From: Chloroflexota bacterium | Lineage (GTDB): Bacteria > Chloroflexota > Chloroflexia > Chloroflexales > Roseiflexaceae | DNA: 64,000 nucleotides | Assembly: GCA_018969485.1 (NCBI GenBank) | Contig: JAGWYG010000002.1 | Coordinates: 1 to 64,000 of the forward strand | Direction of reading: 5' to 3' | Shown: piece by piece, positions 1-8,496 of the stretch | How positions within the stretch are numbered: position 1 is the first letter of the stretch | Layout of the letters: the number at the start of each line of letters is the position of its first letter | Position numbers and translations under genes: made by a program | Notes under the pieces: model-generated | What the model saw: the letters and a program-made list of their open reading frames with translations, nothing else | Told to the model about the DNA's origin: nothing | Database searches by the model: none

Positions 1-160
1 GGCGCGCGCCCACCGTCACCACACCACCAGATGCACCGCCAGGGCGCCGGTCATGCCCACGCGAGCCACGGCGCGACAGCGCCGCCACGCCCCGGGGCGC
101 CGTCGGCGTCCCGGGGCGGGTGGATCCGGATGGACCACGGCGCCATGCGGAGCGGCGCCG
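1..160. other. Left edge, no gene supported; hairpin downstream of the acyl-CoA dehydrogenase
   Basis: No reading frame here has both a ribosome binding site and recognisable protein content. The strongest signal is an inverted repeat at 90-116: CCCCGGG at 90-96 pairs with CCCGGGG at 110-116. It lies about 45 bases past the stop codon of the minus-strand dehydrogenase and could end its transcript, although no T-run follows. Confidence 0.5.
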
Positions 161-1408
161 TCACGCATTCCAGCGCGCCTCATCGTAGGCCGGCAGTTCA
201 CAGCGCAGCGGCGGATTGCCGCGCAGGTCCAGCGCGAAATCCGCCTGCAGCAACTCCTGCAACTCCCGCGTCCCCTCATAGATGATCGCCCCGCGCGCAT
301 TGCGCAGATAGCGCTCGACCGGATATTCGTCGCTGTAGCCATACGCCCCATGGATCTGGATGGCGTCATCGGCAGCCTCGAACGAACTGACCGTCGCATG
401 CCACTTGGCCAGCGTCGTCTCGCGCGTGTTGCGCCGCCCCTGGTTCTTCATCCAGCCCGCGCGATACACCAGCAGCCGGCTAGTGTCGAGCTTGCGCACC
501 ATGTGGCTGATCATGCGCTTCACCAACTGGTGTTCGGCGATCGGCACACCAAAGGTATGGCGCTGCAGCGCATAGCGCAGGCTGGCCTCGAGCGCAGCCT
601 GCAGCAGGCCGGTCGCCCCGGCGGCGACGGTGAAGCGGCCGCTGTCGATGGCCGACATCGCGATCTTGAACCCCTCACCCTCGGCGCCGAGCCGCCGGTC
701 GGCCGGGACGCGGACGTCCTGCAGCACGATGGAGCCGGTATTGCCGGCGCGCACGCCCAGTTTGCCGTGCAGCGGCGCGCTCGAGAACCCGGGCATGTCA
801 CGGTCGACGATGAAGCAGGAGATGCCACGATTGCCGGCATCGGGATCGGTACGGGCGAACACCAGGAACGTGTCTGCGATGTCGGCCAGGCTGATCCAGA
901 TCTTCTCGCCGTTGAGAATGTAGTCGGTGCCATCGCGCCGCGCCGTCATGCGCAGCGCCCCGGCGTCGGTGCCGCTGTCGGGCTCGGTCAGGCCGTAGGC
1001 CGCGATGCGCTCGCCGGTCGCCTGCGGCACCAGGAAGCGCTGCTTCTGCGCCTCGGAGCCCCACTGGAACAGCGTCATCGAGTTGAGCCCGGTGTGGACG
1101 CTCATGACCACGCGCAGGAAGCTGTCGACGCGCTCGAGCTCCTCGCAGACCACCGCCAGCGCCAGGTAGTCCATGCCGGCGCCGCCGAGGCTGGTGGGGA
1201 AGCAGATGCCCAGCAGACCCAGATCGGCCATGCGGCGCAGCACCGGCCGGATGTGGCCGCGCGTCTCGGCGCCGTCGGCATGGGCGCCGCTACGATCCCA
1301 CTCGCGGATGAAGGGCGCCACCTCGCGTTCGGCATACTCGCGGACGGTACGGCGCAGCAGTTCGTGCTCGTCGCCGAGAAACATGTCGTAGTTGGCAGTG
1401 AAGTCCAT
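161..1408 (-). CDS. Acyl-CoA dehydrogenase
   Basis: A 415-residue FAD enzyme that introduces the alpha,beta double bond in acyl-CoA substrates and passes electrons to an electron-transfer flavoprotein. The three family domains are visible: N-terminal helical domain (about 1-125), beta domain with YGLTEPDSGTDAG at 138-150 and WIS at 171-173 (flavin contact), and C-terminal helical domain with QIHGAYGYS at 351-359. The catalytic base is Glu378 in IIYEGT. Length is normal for the family. HGAYGY and YEGTRE resemble the short-chain and glutaryl-CoA dehydrogenase branch, but substrate cannot be fixed from sequence. The DUF6624-like gene lies 42 bp upstream on the same strand, so the two may share a transcript. 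Confidence 0.93.
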   Translation of the reverse strand: MDFTANYDMFLGDEHELLRRTVREYAEREVAPFIREWDRSGAHADGAETRGHIRPVLRRMADLGLLGICFPTSLGGAGMDYLALAVVCEELERVDSFLRVVMSVHTGLNSMTLFQWGSEAQKQRFLVPQATGERIAAYGLTEPDSGTDAGALRMTARRDGTDYILNGEKIWISLADIADTFLVFARTDPDAGNRGISCFIVDRDMPGFSSAPLHGKLGVRAGNTGSIVLQDVRVPADRRLGAEGEGFKIAMSAIDSGRFTVAAGATGLLQAALEASLRYALQRHTFGVPIAEHQLVKRMISHMVRKLDTSRLLVYRAGWMKNQGRRNTRETTLAKWHATVSSFEAADDAIQIHGAYGYSDEYPVERYLRNARGAIIYEGTRELQELLQADFALDLRGNPPLRCELPAYDEARWNA

Positions 1409-1450
1409 CGCTCTCCCTCAATGCTGTCGGCAGCGGGCGGGCCGGGCGCG

Positions 1451-1945
1451 TCAGGCACGTTCGTCGTCGCGCTGTAGTTGGGCGGCGCTCTGGTGCAGCA
1501 CCCACAGCGGCGGCACCGCATAGAACGCGCGCAGCGCATCGCTCACCGCAGGATCGACCGGCGCCACGACCCAGCGCGCGCCCTGGCGGACGAACTGGGT
1601 GCCAAATCGTTGCTGCTGGCCACGGGCCAGCCGTCCACGATCGACGGCTGCGGCGATGATCGGCCACGCGCGATCCTCGCCGCGCCGCGCCGCGCTGCGC
1701 GCCAGCGTCGCCGCGAGGTCAAAATGTGCTGCTTCGATGCTGTACAGCAAGACGCATGCCGCGTGGTACGCATCGGCACGCGAATCCACCGCGCCAGCGG
1801 CGTAGAGCGCGAGCACCCGGGCGCACCGGCGCGCGCGCGCCGCGCCGCCTCCGGCATCGGCACCGTCGGCATCGTTGGCATCAAGCTGTTCATCGGCAAG
1901 ACGCTCGAGCTCGGCGCTCGGGTCCTCGGGATTCCCTGGATCCAT
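1451..1945 (-). CDS. DUF6624-like hypothetical protein
   Basis: A 164-residue protein of unknown function. The start is the ATG at 1945, preceded by GGAGG about seven bases upstream; the open frame continues further upstream without a better start. The core resembles DUF6624: YHAACVLLYS near residues 60-69 followed by DRGRLARGQQQRFGTQF near 102-118, matching the family pattern of a helix, an Asp-Arg pair and a Gln-x-x-Gly-Thr-Gln turn. The N-terminus is acidic and low complexity. No signal peptide or membrane segment is seen. An extended -10 element lies at 1974-1979. The family match is from memory of the motif, not from a search. Confidence 0.65.
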   Translation of the reverse strand: MDPGNPEDPSAELERLADEQLDANDADGADAGGGAARARRCARVLALYAAGAVDSRADAYHAACVLLYSIEAAHFDLAATLARSAARRGEDRAWPIIAAAVDRGRLARGQQQRFGTQFVRQGARWVVAPVDPAVSDALRAFYAVPPLWVLHQSAAQLQRDDERA

Positions 1946-1973
1946 TCCAGCCCTCCGTGCTGTTGTCTCACCG

Positions 1974-1979
1974 AGTATA
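1974..1979 (-). promoter_or_regulatory. Extended -10 promoter element for the DUF6624-like gene
   Basis: Read on the minus strand this is TGGTATACT, a TATACT box preceded by TG at the extended -10 position, 28 bases upstream of the start codon. No -35 match lies at the usual distance. The same TGGTATAmT word precedes two other minus-strand genes (8329-8334 and 31375-31380). Confidence 0.45.
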
Positions 1980-2210
1980 CCACGGGGGGCGCACGGCGCC
2001 GGCACGGCGGTGTCGTTGCGCGCCGGCCGAACCGCAGCTATGCCACAGCCTGGCGGCGGCAATCGATTCCGCGCGCCTGCCGGCGCGGGAGTTTCGCATA
2101 CGCGCCTGTGGCGCATCAGGCTCATGGATCGCATGCTGCTGCGGAATATCCAATGACAGCGTGCCGCTGGCAACCACTGGCCAACGCCCTTGCGGGGCAG
2201 GTTTTTTTGG

Positions 2211-2300
2211 ATAACGCGGCGAGCCTGGCCAACCGCGGCGCCTGGCGCCCGAGCCCTGGCCGGACATCCCGCGGCACCTGGACGTGCGCTTGCCGCATCG
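2211..2300. repeat. 90-bp direct repeat, copy 1 (copy 2 at 2401-2490)
   Basis: Copies 1 and 2 are offset by exactly 190 bp. The central block from 2214 to 2272 is identical to 2404-2462, and scattered substitutions appear toward the 3' end (for example GCGGCACCTG versus GCAGCACCCG). No coding potential, flanking inverted repeats or transposase is attached. Confidence 0.85.
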
Positions 2301-2400
2301 GGAGACCGTGTCCTCTGCCACTCTGGACAACCCTATCCCCGAACCGGGGATCATCCCGGGCACCCGCACGGTGGGTGACCCGCGTTCGGGAGCTGTTGGG

Positions 2401-2490
2401 ATCACGCGGCGAGCCTGGCCAACCGCGGCGCCTGGCGCCCGAGCCCTGGCCGGACATCCCGCAGCACCCGGACGTACGCTTGCCGCATCA
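2401..2490. repeat. 90-bp direct repeat, copy 2
   Basis: Second copy of the 2211-2300 segment. The sequences diverge right after TTGCCGCATC at the 3' side and just before ATCACGCGGC at the 5' side, so the boundaries are fairly sharp. Confidence 0.85.
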
Positions 2491-2804
2491 GAATGCCTTG
2501 CTTTCTGTATCGATGGGAACACCTGCCCCCGAACACGGCCGGCGCCCCGGGTGGTGCGGCAGGGGCTGTCCCATGCGTGCTGGTGCGGTATGCTGCGGGG
2601 CGCCCAGTGCCACGCACACCGTGATTATGATACCCCGGGGCATGCCCGTTCGCACCAGGCTCCATCCGGCACCGTCTGCTGCGCCGTTCGCCGTTCCGCA
2701 GCCCTGGCCCTGCTCTCGTGGGGCGCGGTCAACGTTCCTGACGCTCTGCCCCCGAGCCCCTGCCGGAGGTGCCGTCGGCGTAGCCCTATGCCCTCGTGGA
2801 TCGA

Positions 2805-2832
2805 TTGACATTACGCCCGCGCACGTTACAAT
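2805..2832 (+). promoter_or_regulatory. Sigma-70-type promoter for the GAF/PAS histidine kinase
   Basis: TTGACA at 2805-2810 and TACAAT at 2827-2832 with a 16-bp spacer. Transcription would start near 2839, just ahead of the AGGAG at 2844-2848, so the kinase mRNA has a short leader. Confidence 0.75.
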
Positions 2833-2880
2833 GGGAATGACCCAGGAGATGGCAGGTTCGTGGGATCAGGTGAGGTTGGC

Positions 2881-4992
2881 ATGCTCGCGACGACACGCTC
2901 CTCCTCATCGCTGACTCTGGTGGCCGACGCGGCTCGGCTGCTGGCGACCGATGGGCCGATCAGCACCCGCGTCGACGGCGTGCTGAAGATCATGCGTCGT
3001 GCGCTGGGATTCCACGACGGCCGCGTCAGCCGGGTCGCCGAAGGGACCGGTCGCGGCGTCCGCGAGCAATGGGTGATCACCAATGGCTGGGACGAGCCGT
3101 GGGTCGACGACGTGCTCGATGCCGCCATCGCTGCACGGGCGCCTATCCGTCGCGTCGTCCGGCGGCGCGGCAGCGACGTGGTGCCCGATGGGCTGATCAC
3201 GCACTATTGTGCGCCGATCGCCTGGGACGGCCAGTTGTGGGGCGCCGTCGAGGTGCGGGCCGCCGGTGGTTCGGCGATCGGGCTCGTCGAACAGACCTCG
3301 ATCGCTGCGCTGGTGCCGCTGCTGGCGGTCGCGCTCGCCGGCGATGCCGGCAATGGCTCGGCGATGCTGGTCGGCGAACTGACCGGTCGGCAGCGCAACT
3401 GGCTGCAGTCGCTGCGCGAGACGATGGAGGCGCCGCTGGCGCTGACCGCGCTGCTCAACCGGCTGCTGGAATGGGCGCTCGAGGCGACGGGCGCCGAGGC
3501 CGGCTCGATCAGCCTGGTCGACCACCAGCGCGGCGAATTGATCCTGCAGGCGCACCAGGGGTATGGTCGCGATCCGCTCGGCTTCGATAGCTACGGCGAG
3601 CCACGCCGCGCCTGGAGTTGGGATCATGGCATCCCCGGGCGGGCCGCCCGGACCGGGCGGCCGCTGGTCGTGCGCGATGTCGGCAGCCTGTCGGACTTCC
3701 AGACAGCCAATCCGGCTGTTCGCGCCGAGCTCGCCGTGCCGATCACCCATGAAGGGCGGGCACTTGCGGTGCTGGTCCTCGACAGCGCCCGCTCCACCGC
3801 CTTCGCCCCGCGCGAGGTGGCCGTCATCACGGCGCTGTGCGAGGCGGCAGTCCAGCCGTTGCGCCGGGCGATCGCCTATCAGGAGTCGCTGGAATCGAGC
3901 ACCCATCTGCGGCAGGTGTTCGACAACCTGCCGATCGGCCTGGCGCTGGTCGACAAGCATGGCCGCGTGCTGCGCCACAATGGCGCCTGGCTCAGCGTGT
4001 GGGGGCTGGGGGCGATCAGCGGTGGCGAGCCGTTTGTGTTGCAGCTCGATCTGGTCGAGCGCCTGCTCCAGCGCATTCCCGATCCGCTGGCATTCACCGA
4101 CTTCTGTACCAGCGGGCAACATGCCCCCGCCGACGTCAAGTCGCTGGCGGTCCGCCTGCATGCACCCCACCAGGACATCCACGTGCTGTCGGTGCCGACC
4201 CGCGACAGCCTCGGCCAGTTGACGGGCCGCGTCTGGATGGTCAGCGATGTCACCCGCGAACGCGAGGCGGATCGCGTGAAGTCGGAATTCATCTCGGTGG
4301 TGTCGCATGAGTTGCGGACGCCGCTGACGTCGATCCTCGGCTACACCGAACTGCTGCTTGAGCGCCAGTTCGCGCCGGCCGAGCAGCGCGAGTTCGTCCA
4401 GACCGTCTATGACGAGGCCAGCCATCTGGCGACGATCGTCGAAGACCTGCTCGGCGTGACGCGTCTCGAGGCTGGTACGATGCGGCTCAACCAGTGGGTG
4501 GTGTCGACCCGCCAACTGATCAACGAGGTGATGAGCCAGATCAAGATTCAGCTCACCAATCGGCATCGGCTGGTGGTCGACATTCCGGCACAGATTCCTC
4601 CGGTGTATGTCGACCGCGATAAGGTCAAGCAGATTCTGTTCAATCTGCTGACCAACGCCGTGAAGTATTCGCCGGCGGGTGGCGAGGTGACGCTGAGCAT
4701 CCGCGAGCCGGCTGCGCTGCCGCCCGATCATCCGCCGGGATCGTTCCTGCTCGTGAAGGTGACCGACCAGGGGATGGGCATTCCGGAGGTCGATCTGCCG
4801 CACATCTGGGAGCGGTTCTATCGGGTGGATAATTCCAACACGCGGCGCATCGGCGGCACGGGGCTCGGGTTGTTCATCGTGAAGGGCCTGGTGGAGCTGC
4901 ACGGCGGCCGGATCTGGGTTACCAGCGCGGTGGGCCGGGGCAGCGTGTTCACCCTGACGCTGCCGGTGGCGACCGAGTTCGTCCGCGCGTGA
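2881..4992 (+). CDS. Soluble sensor histidine kinase (GAF-GAF-PAS-HisKA-HATPase)
   Basis: A 703-residue kinase without membrane segments or signal peptide, so it should sense a cytoplasmic signal. Order: GAF-like domain (about 20-165), second GAF domain (185-335), PAS-like domain (343-460), then HisKA with phospho-acceptor His476 in VSHELRTP. The ATPase domain follows: N box DKVKQILFNLLTNAVKYSP (about 580-598), G1 DQGMGIP (about 631), F box ERFYRVDN (about 644) and G2 GGTGLGLF (about 658). All catalytic boxes look intact. I chose ATG 2881 (GAGG five bases before it); an in-frame GTG at 2860 with an upstream AGGAG is a reasonable alternative adding seven residues. No partner regulator is adjacent, so it is an orphan kinase in this window. 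Confidence 0.9.
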   Translation: MLATTRSSSSLTLVADAARLLATDGPISTRVDGVLKIMRRALGFHDGRVSRVAEGTGRGVREQWVITNGWDEPWVDDVLDAAIAARAPIRRVVRRRGSDVVPDGLITHYCAPIAWDGQLWGAVEVRAAGGSAIGLVEQTSIAALVPLLAVALAGDAGNGSAMLVGELTGRQRNWLQSLRETMEAPLALTALLNRLLEWALEATGAEAGSISLVDHQRGELILQAHQGYGRDPLGFDSYGEPRRAWSWDHGIPGRAARTGRPLVVRDVGSLSDFQTANPAVRAELAVPITHEGRALAVLVLDSARSTAFAPREVAVITALCEAAVQPLRRAIAYQESLESSTHLRQVFDNLPIGLALVDKHGRVLRHNGAWLSVWGLGAISGGEPFVLQLDLVERLLQRIPDPLAFTDFCTSGQHAPADVKSLAVRLHAPHQDIHVLSVPTRDSLGQLTGRVWMVSDVTREREADRVKSEFISVVSHELRTPLTSILGYTELLLERQFAPAEQREFVQTVYDEASHLATIVEDLLGVTRLEAGTMRLNQWVVSTRQLINEVMSQIKIQLTNRHRLVVDIPAQIPPVYVDRDKVKQILFNLLTNAVKYSPAGGEVTLSIREPAALPPDHPPGSFLLVKVTDQGMGIPEVDLPHIWERFYRVDNSNTRRIGGTGLGLFIVKGLVELHGGRIWVTSAVGRGSVFTLTLPVATEFVRA

Positions 4993-5115
4993 GCCCGGGC
5001 GATCGCCGGTGTGGGTCGCGCGCGGCATGCGCACGAACCGCGCGACGCTTGCCAGGATGCGCGTGGCGCCTGTGGCGCCGCCGGGCGTGTGGGCAGACGC
5101 AGACAAGGAGTTGGC

Positions 5116-6360
5116 ATGATGCAGACATCGCTGTTCATGTTTGCCTACGATCTCGTCGATGAAGGCTATGATCAGGTGCTCGAGACGGTGCAGCACCGCG
5201 CCGGCGCGAGCGCCGTCACGCTTGCCTGCAGCTACCATCACGCCCGCGATGTCTTTCCGCACAATCCCCGCCGCAAGGTACGGTTCCTCGAGGGTGGTGC
5301 GTGCTTTTTTCGGCCAGATCCGGGGCGCTACGCCGGATTGCGCATCCAGCCGCAGGTCAGCCGCCTGACCGACGGCGAGGATCCGCTGGAGCGCTGCCTG
5401 GCGGCCGCGCAGCGGCGCGGCATGGCCGTCCGTGCATGGACGACCAATCTCCACAACACGGCGCTCGGAACGCGCTATCCCGATGCGGCGCTGCAGAATG
5501 CCTTCGGTGATCCCTATATCACGTGCCTCTGCCCGGCGAATCCCGATGCACGGGCGTATCTGTGTGCGCTGAGCGCCGACCTGGCGCAGCGCGGTGTTCA
5601 GGCCATCCTGCTCGAGTCCATCGGCTATCACGGATTCGATCACGGCTATCACCACGAGCGCACCTTCGTTCCGTTGAGCCCGGCGATCCGGTTCTTGCTC
5701 GGCCTCTGCTTCTGCGAGCACTGCTGCGCTGCGATGCGCGTCGGTGGCGTCGACGCCGACGGCCTGCGGCGCTTCGTGTGCCACGAGCTCGAGCGCGTCT
5801 TCGACGGCGCATCATCGACCGTCGAGCATCTGCCGGTCGAACGCGACGTGCTCGGGGAGCTGGCGGGCGGCGAGCTCGGCGGGCTGCTCGCCGTCCGGTG
5901 CGAGGTGGTGCGCAGCCTGGTGCACGACATCACCCGGGCGGTGCATGCGGCGGGGCCGGCGCAGTCGATTGCGATGGACATGTCGGGCGCAGCGCTCGGT
6001 TACGCGACCGGCATGCCCGCCGGCCCGCTGGCGCACACGCGGGCCTGGGAGGATGGCCTCGATGTGCCGGCGGTGGCCGCGGCGGCCGACGGACTGGCGG
6101 TGCTGGCGTACGCCCGCGATCCTGCGCGGGTGCAGGCGGATCTTGCGGCGTACCGCGCGCTGCTGCCGCCGGATCGCTCGCTGACCGTCGGCGTCCGCCC
6201 GATGCCGCCGGACTGTCTGTCGGCCGAATCGTTTGCGCCCAAGGCGGCAGTGATCGCCAGCGTGGGTGCGGCGTCGATGGATGTCTATCACTATGGCCTG
6301 ATGCGCCGGCAGCAACTTGACTGGGTGGGCGCGGCGCGGCACGGCGCGCCGCCGGCGTGA
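5116..6360 (+). CDS. Putative TIM-barrel hydrolase-like protein of unknown function
   Basis: A 414-residue protein; ATG 5116 (or the adjacent ATG 5119) follows AAGGAG. It has no signal peptide. The alternating pattern of hydrophobic strands and helices suggests a glycoside-hydrolase-type (beta/alpha)8 barrel. Distinctive motifs are LCPANPDARAYL (138-149), a possible acid at Glu167 in LLESIGYHGF, a His-rich stretch HGYHHERTF (176-184), and the cysteine cluster CFCEHCC at 198-204. Proteins with the CPANP...ESIGY...CFC pattern occur as uncharacterised hypotheticals; I do not know a tested function. The cysteine/histidine cluster could bind a metal. It follows the kinase gene by 123 bp and ends in a hairpin facing the amidase gene. 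Confidence 0.6.
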   Translation: MMQTSLFMFAYDLVDEGYDQVLETVQHRAGASAVTLACSYHHARDVFPHNPRRKVRFLEGGACFFRPDPGRYAGLRIQPQVSRLTDGEDPLERCLAAAQRRGMAVRAWTTNLHNTALGTRYPDAALQNAFGDPYITCLCPANPDARAYLCALSADLAQRGVQAILLESIGYHGFDHGYHHERTFVPLSPAIRFLLGLCFCEHCCAAMRVGGVDADGLRRFVCHELERVFDGASSTVEHLPVERDVLGELAGGELGGLLAVRCEVVRSLVHDITRAVHAAGPAQSIAMDMSGAALGYATGMPAGPLAHTRAWEDGLDVPAVAAAADGLAVLAYARDPARVQADLAAYRALLPPDRSLTVGVRPMPPDCLSAESFAPKAAVIASVGAASMDVYHYGLMRRQQLDWVGAARHGAPPA

Positions 6361-6379
6361 GCCGTGCCGGGCGCACGGC
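6361..6379. terminator. Hairpin between convergent genes
   Basis: GCCGTGC at 6361-6367 pairs with GCACGGC at 6373-6379 around a five-base loop. It starts right after the stop codon of the barrel-type gene. There is no T-run, so it may act with Rho or only as an mRNA 3' stabiliser. The rest of the gap to 6553 shows nothing else. Confidence 0.5.
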
Positions 6380-6553
6380 ACTCGCCGATGTGGATCACCG
6401 CCGCCGGCCACGCGTGCTGCTGTGGCGAAGGGCGGCGGTGCGCCCGCTGGTGCGCGATCCGGGATCGCGGCACGCCGGGGCGTGCTCCGCGCGCCGCGCT
6501 GTGCCCGCCCGGCTCGGCCGTGGGCGGCGCGCGGAGCCGTCGGCGGTACTGGC

Positions 6554-7552
6554 TCACGGATTGGCTGAGGCTGGCGGAGCGATCATCTCATCAGTCGGCA
6601 CGACATCGACGACCGGCACCCAGCCGATGGTTCGCCAACCCCCGCGTACCACCACCTCGTACCAGCCATCGCGGGCGCTGAACACCACCAGCCGGGAATC
6701 TTCGTCGAGCGGCGCCAGGACGCGCGCGTCGTCGCGCGGGGCCGCACGCACCACCACCCCGGCGCGCGCCGGACGCTGCATCGGGTACTCGACCGGCAGC
6801 AGGGCCGCGCCGTCGTTCGGATCGCGCTGGCGCAGATATGCGAGCACGCCCTCGGCGATCGCGCCGGCGACGACATCGGCCTGGTCGATCATGAATGCGC
6901 GGTCGGCCGGATTGGTGAGAAATCCCATCTCCAGGATCACCGCCGGCGTGGTGCGCGCGATGGCATGCACATGGCGCCGGTAGTTGAACGCGTAGTAACC
7001 GCGCATGTTGATCGTGATCGCGTCATCGCGCGGCAGACCGGTCACATCGCCGTAGACCTGGTCGAGCGCGGCCATCAGCGCCGCCGATGCACGCGACGTA
7101 CGCCACGACGTGGCGAGTTTGTAGCCACGTGCCGCACTCCCGGCGACGCCATCGGCGTGCAGCGCGATGAACGCGTCTGCGTCATACGCCGGCGGCACCG
7201 TGGCGGGCAGCACGTCGACGGTCACCCCCTGCGCCGTGAGCAGGGCAGCAGTGCGCTGTGCGATGTCGAGATTGACCTCCCACTCGGCGATGCCGCCGGC
7301 AAATGCCCCGGCGGACGTCCGCAGGCGCTCCAGTTCGTCGGGCAACTCCCGCGACAACCAGTGCCCCGCCTGGAGCCCGACGCGCGGCGCCGTGCCGGCG
7401 GGCCGCGGCGTCGGGGTCGGCTGGATGATCGCTCCGGAGGGGTCGAGCAGGATCGGCTTCATCAACGGCCGCGGCGTGGCGATGGCGGTGGAAGCCAGGA
7501 CGCCGGCGGCGATGCACGCGATTGCGCAGATCCGGGCGGCAAGCGATGTCAT
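6554..7552 (-). CDS. Exported N-acetylmuramoyl-L-alanine amidase (Amidase_3) with SH3-like domain
   Basis: A 332-residue cell-wall hydrolase cutting the amide bond between N-acetylmuramic acid and L-alanine of the stem peptide. It begins with a signal peptide (about 1-25, ending ...STAIA). The Amidase_3 zinc site is complete: His64 in LQAGH, Glu92 in EWEVN, His132 in LHAD, and catalytic Glu208 in ILEMGFL. A C-terminal SH3-type module (about 255-315, with RDGWYEV and GWRTIGWVPV) probably binds peptidoglycan. ATG 7552 overlaps the stop codon of the upstream SURF1 gene by four bases, so the pair is translationally coupled. Linking an amidase to SURF1 looks like shared membrane or export placement rather than pathway. 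Confidence 0.9.
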   Translation of the reverse strand: MTSLAARICAIACIAAGVLASTAIATPRPLMKPILLDPSGAIIQPTPTPRPAGTAPRVGLQAGHWLSRELPDELERLRTSAGAFAGGIAEWEVNLDIAQRTAALLTAQGVTVDVLPATVPPAYDADAFIALHADGVAGSAARGYKLATSWRTSRASAALMAALDQVYGDVTGLPRDDAITINMRGYYAFNYRRHVHAIARTTPAVILEMGFLTNPADRAFMIDQADVVAGAIAEGVLAYLRQRDPNDGAALLPVEYPMQRPARAGVVVRAAPRDDARVLAPLDEDSRLVVFSARDGWYEVVVRGGWRTIGWVPVVDVVPTDEMIAPPASANP

Positions 7553-8322
7553 GGTGCGATTCTCCCGGACGTGGCCGCGGCACGTGTGCGGCGATGGGCG
7601 TTGCGACGGACGATGACGGCATATCCGACGGCAAAAATGATCGCGAAGGAAAACCACTGGATGGCGTAGCCCAGATGGGGGCCGGCGCCCAGATCGCTGA
7701 CGGCTATCGGCCGCGGCAGCGCGTCGGCGCTGGCGGCGTCTGGTTCCTGAACCACATAGAAGGCGGTCAGCGGGTATGGCATCTGCTGCTGCATGCGCTC
7801 GAGGTCCATCCAGAACCAGCGCTCCAGCCGCGGCCGGTCGGCGGTCAGCGGCGGATCGGCCGGCCGTTCGCCACGCTGGGCGATGCGCGACACCCCGGTG
7901 ATGCTGACGTCGCCCGCTGGCGCCGGCAGCAGCGCGCGCTGCGCCGGGTCGGCGAGCGCCAGCGGGATCCAGCCCCGGTCGACCAGCACGACGCGATCGC
8001 TCCCGCTGAGCCGCAGCGGTGTGACCAGATGGTAGCCGGTGGCGCCATCGAGCGACCGGTTGCGCAGCAGCACCTCGTGTGCCGGATCGAACGTGCCGCG
8101 CACCGTGATCCGCCGATAGTCGAGCGCCTGGTCGAGTTCGGACGATTGTGGCGTCAGCACGAGCGGCGCCTGCTGCAGCCCGGCCAGGATGCGCTCGTTC
8201 TGCTGCGCCCGTTCGGCGTGGCGCTCCAGTTGCCAGATGCCCAGCCGGCAGAGCACGCCGATCGCCAGGATGACGACGATGGTGACGGCGCGGCCGCGCC
8301 AGCGCCCCGCTCGTGTGATCAT
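7549..8322 (-). CDS. SURF1 family protein (cytochrome c oxidase assembly)
   Basis: A 257-residue membrane protein of the SURF1/Shy1 family, which assists heme a insertion and assembly of aa3-type cytochrome oxidase. The hallmark two-anchor topology is present: one transmembrane helix at about 12-28, a periplasmic domain containing YRRITVRGTFD, VLVDRGWIP and WFWMDLERM, and a second helix at about 216-239. Family signatures RGW(I/V)P and the leading RLGIWQLER are visible. The gene implies aerobic respiration. ATG 8322 lies only six bases downstream of a -10 element, so the mRNA may be leaderless. Confidence 0.9.
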   Translation of the reverse strand: MITRAGRWRGRAVTIVVILAIGVLCRLGIWQLERHAERAQQNERILAGLQQAPLVLTPQSSELDQALDYRRITVRGTFDPAHEVLLRNRSLDGATGYHLVTPLRLSGSDRVVLVDRGWIPLALADPAQRALLPAPAGDVSITGVSRIAQRGERPADPPLTADRPRLERWFWMDLERMQQQMPYPLTAFYVVQEPDAASADALPRPIAVSDLGAGPHLGYAIQWFSFAIIFAVGYAVIVRRNAHRRTRAAATSGRIAP

Positions 8323-8328
8323 GCAGCC

Positions 8329-8334
8329 AGTATA
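8329..8334 (-). promoter_or_regulatory. Extended -10 element; predicted leaderless SURF1 transcript
   Basis: On the minus strand the sequence reads TGGTATACT, an extended -10. Only six bases separate the box from the A of ATG 8322, so initiation at the usual distance would place the first transcribed base on the start codon. No Shine-Dalgarno sequence fits between them. Confidence 0.5.
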
Positions 8335-8451
8335 CCATGCTGCACGGGCGGCTGCCGGCAGGGTGTGCCGACGGGCGCGCCGGCTCCGGCAGGCCGTGCG
8401 TCAGCCGACGGATGCAATCATAGCCTGCCGGCACACCCCGGCCGTTCACGC

Positions 8452-8457
8452 TATACT
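8452..8457 (+). promoter_or_regulatory. Possible -10 box for the yegD-like gene
   Basis: TATACT lies 39 bases upstream of ATG 8497. There is no convincing -35 hexamer at the standard spacing, so this rests on the -10 box and its position alone. Confidence 0.35.
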
Positions 8458-8496
8458 TTCTGGCTACGGCTCGTTGGCCCAGCGAGGGAGGAACAG

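Larger units (their letters stand above)
1980..2804. other. Gene-free divergent spacer carrying a duplicated segment and a hairpin
   Basis: More than 800 bp between divergent genes without a supportable coding region; open frames here are long only because the DNA is GC-rich and have no ribosome binding sites or family motifs. It holds a duplicated 90-bp segment (2211-2300 and 2401-2490). Between the copies is a small perfect hairpin, ATCCCC at 2335-2340 with GGGGAT at 2346-2351. Confidence 0.6.

Noticed and set aside
53-1477. Long plus-strand open frame opposite the acyl-CoA dehydrogenase
   Set aside because: Antisense shadow caused by GC-rich codons; the minus strand encodes a complete enzyme with all motifs, while this frame is Arg/His/Ala-rich without any family pattern.
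2905-5784. 959-residue minus-strand open frame across the histidine kinase and barrel-type genes
   Set aside because: It runs through two real plus-strand genes with intact domains and has the Asp/Arg/His bias of an antisense shadow.
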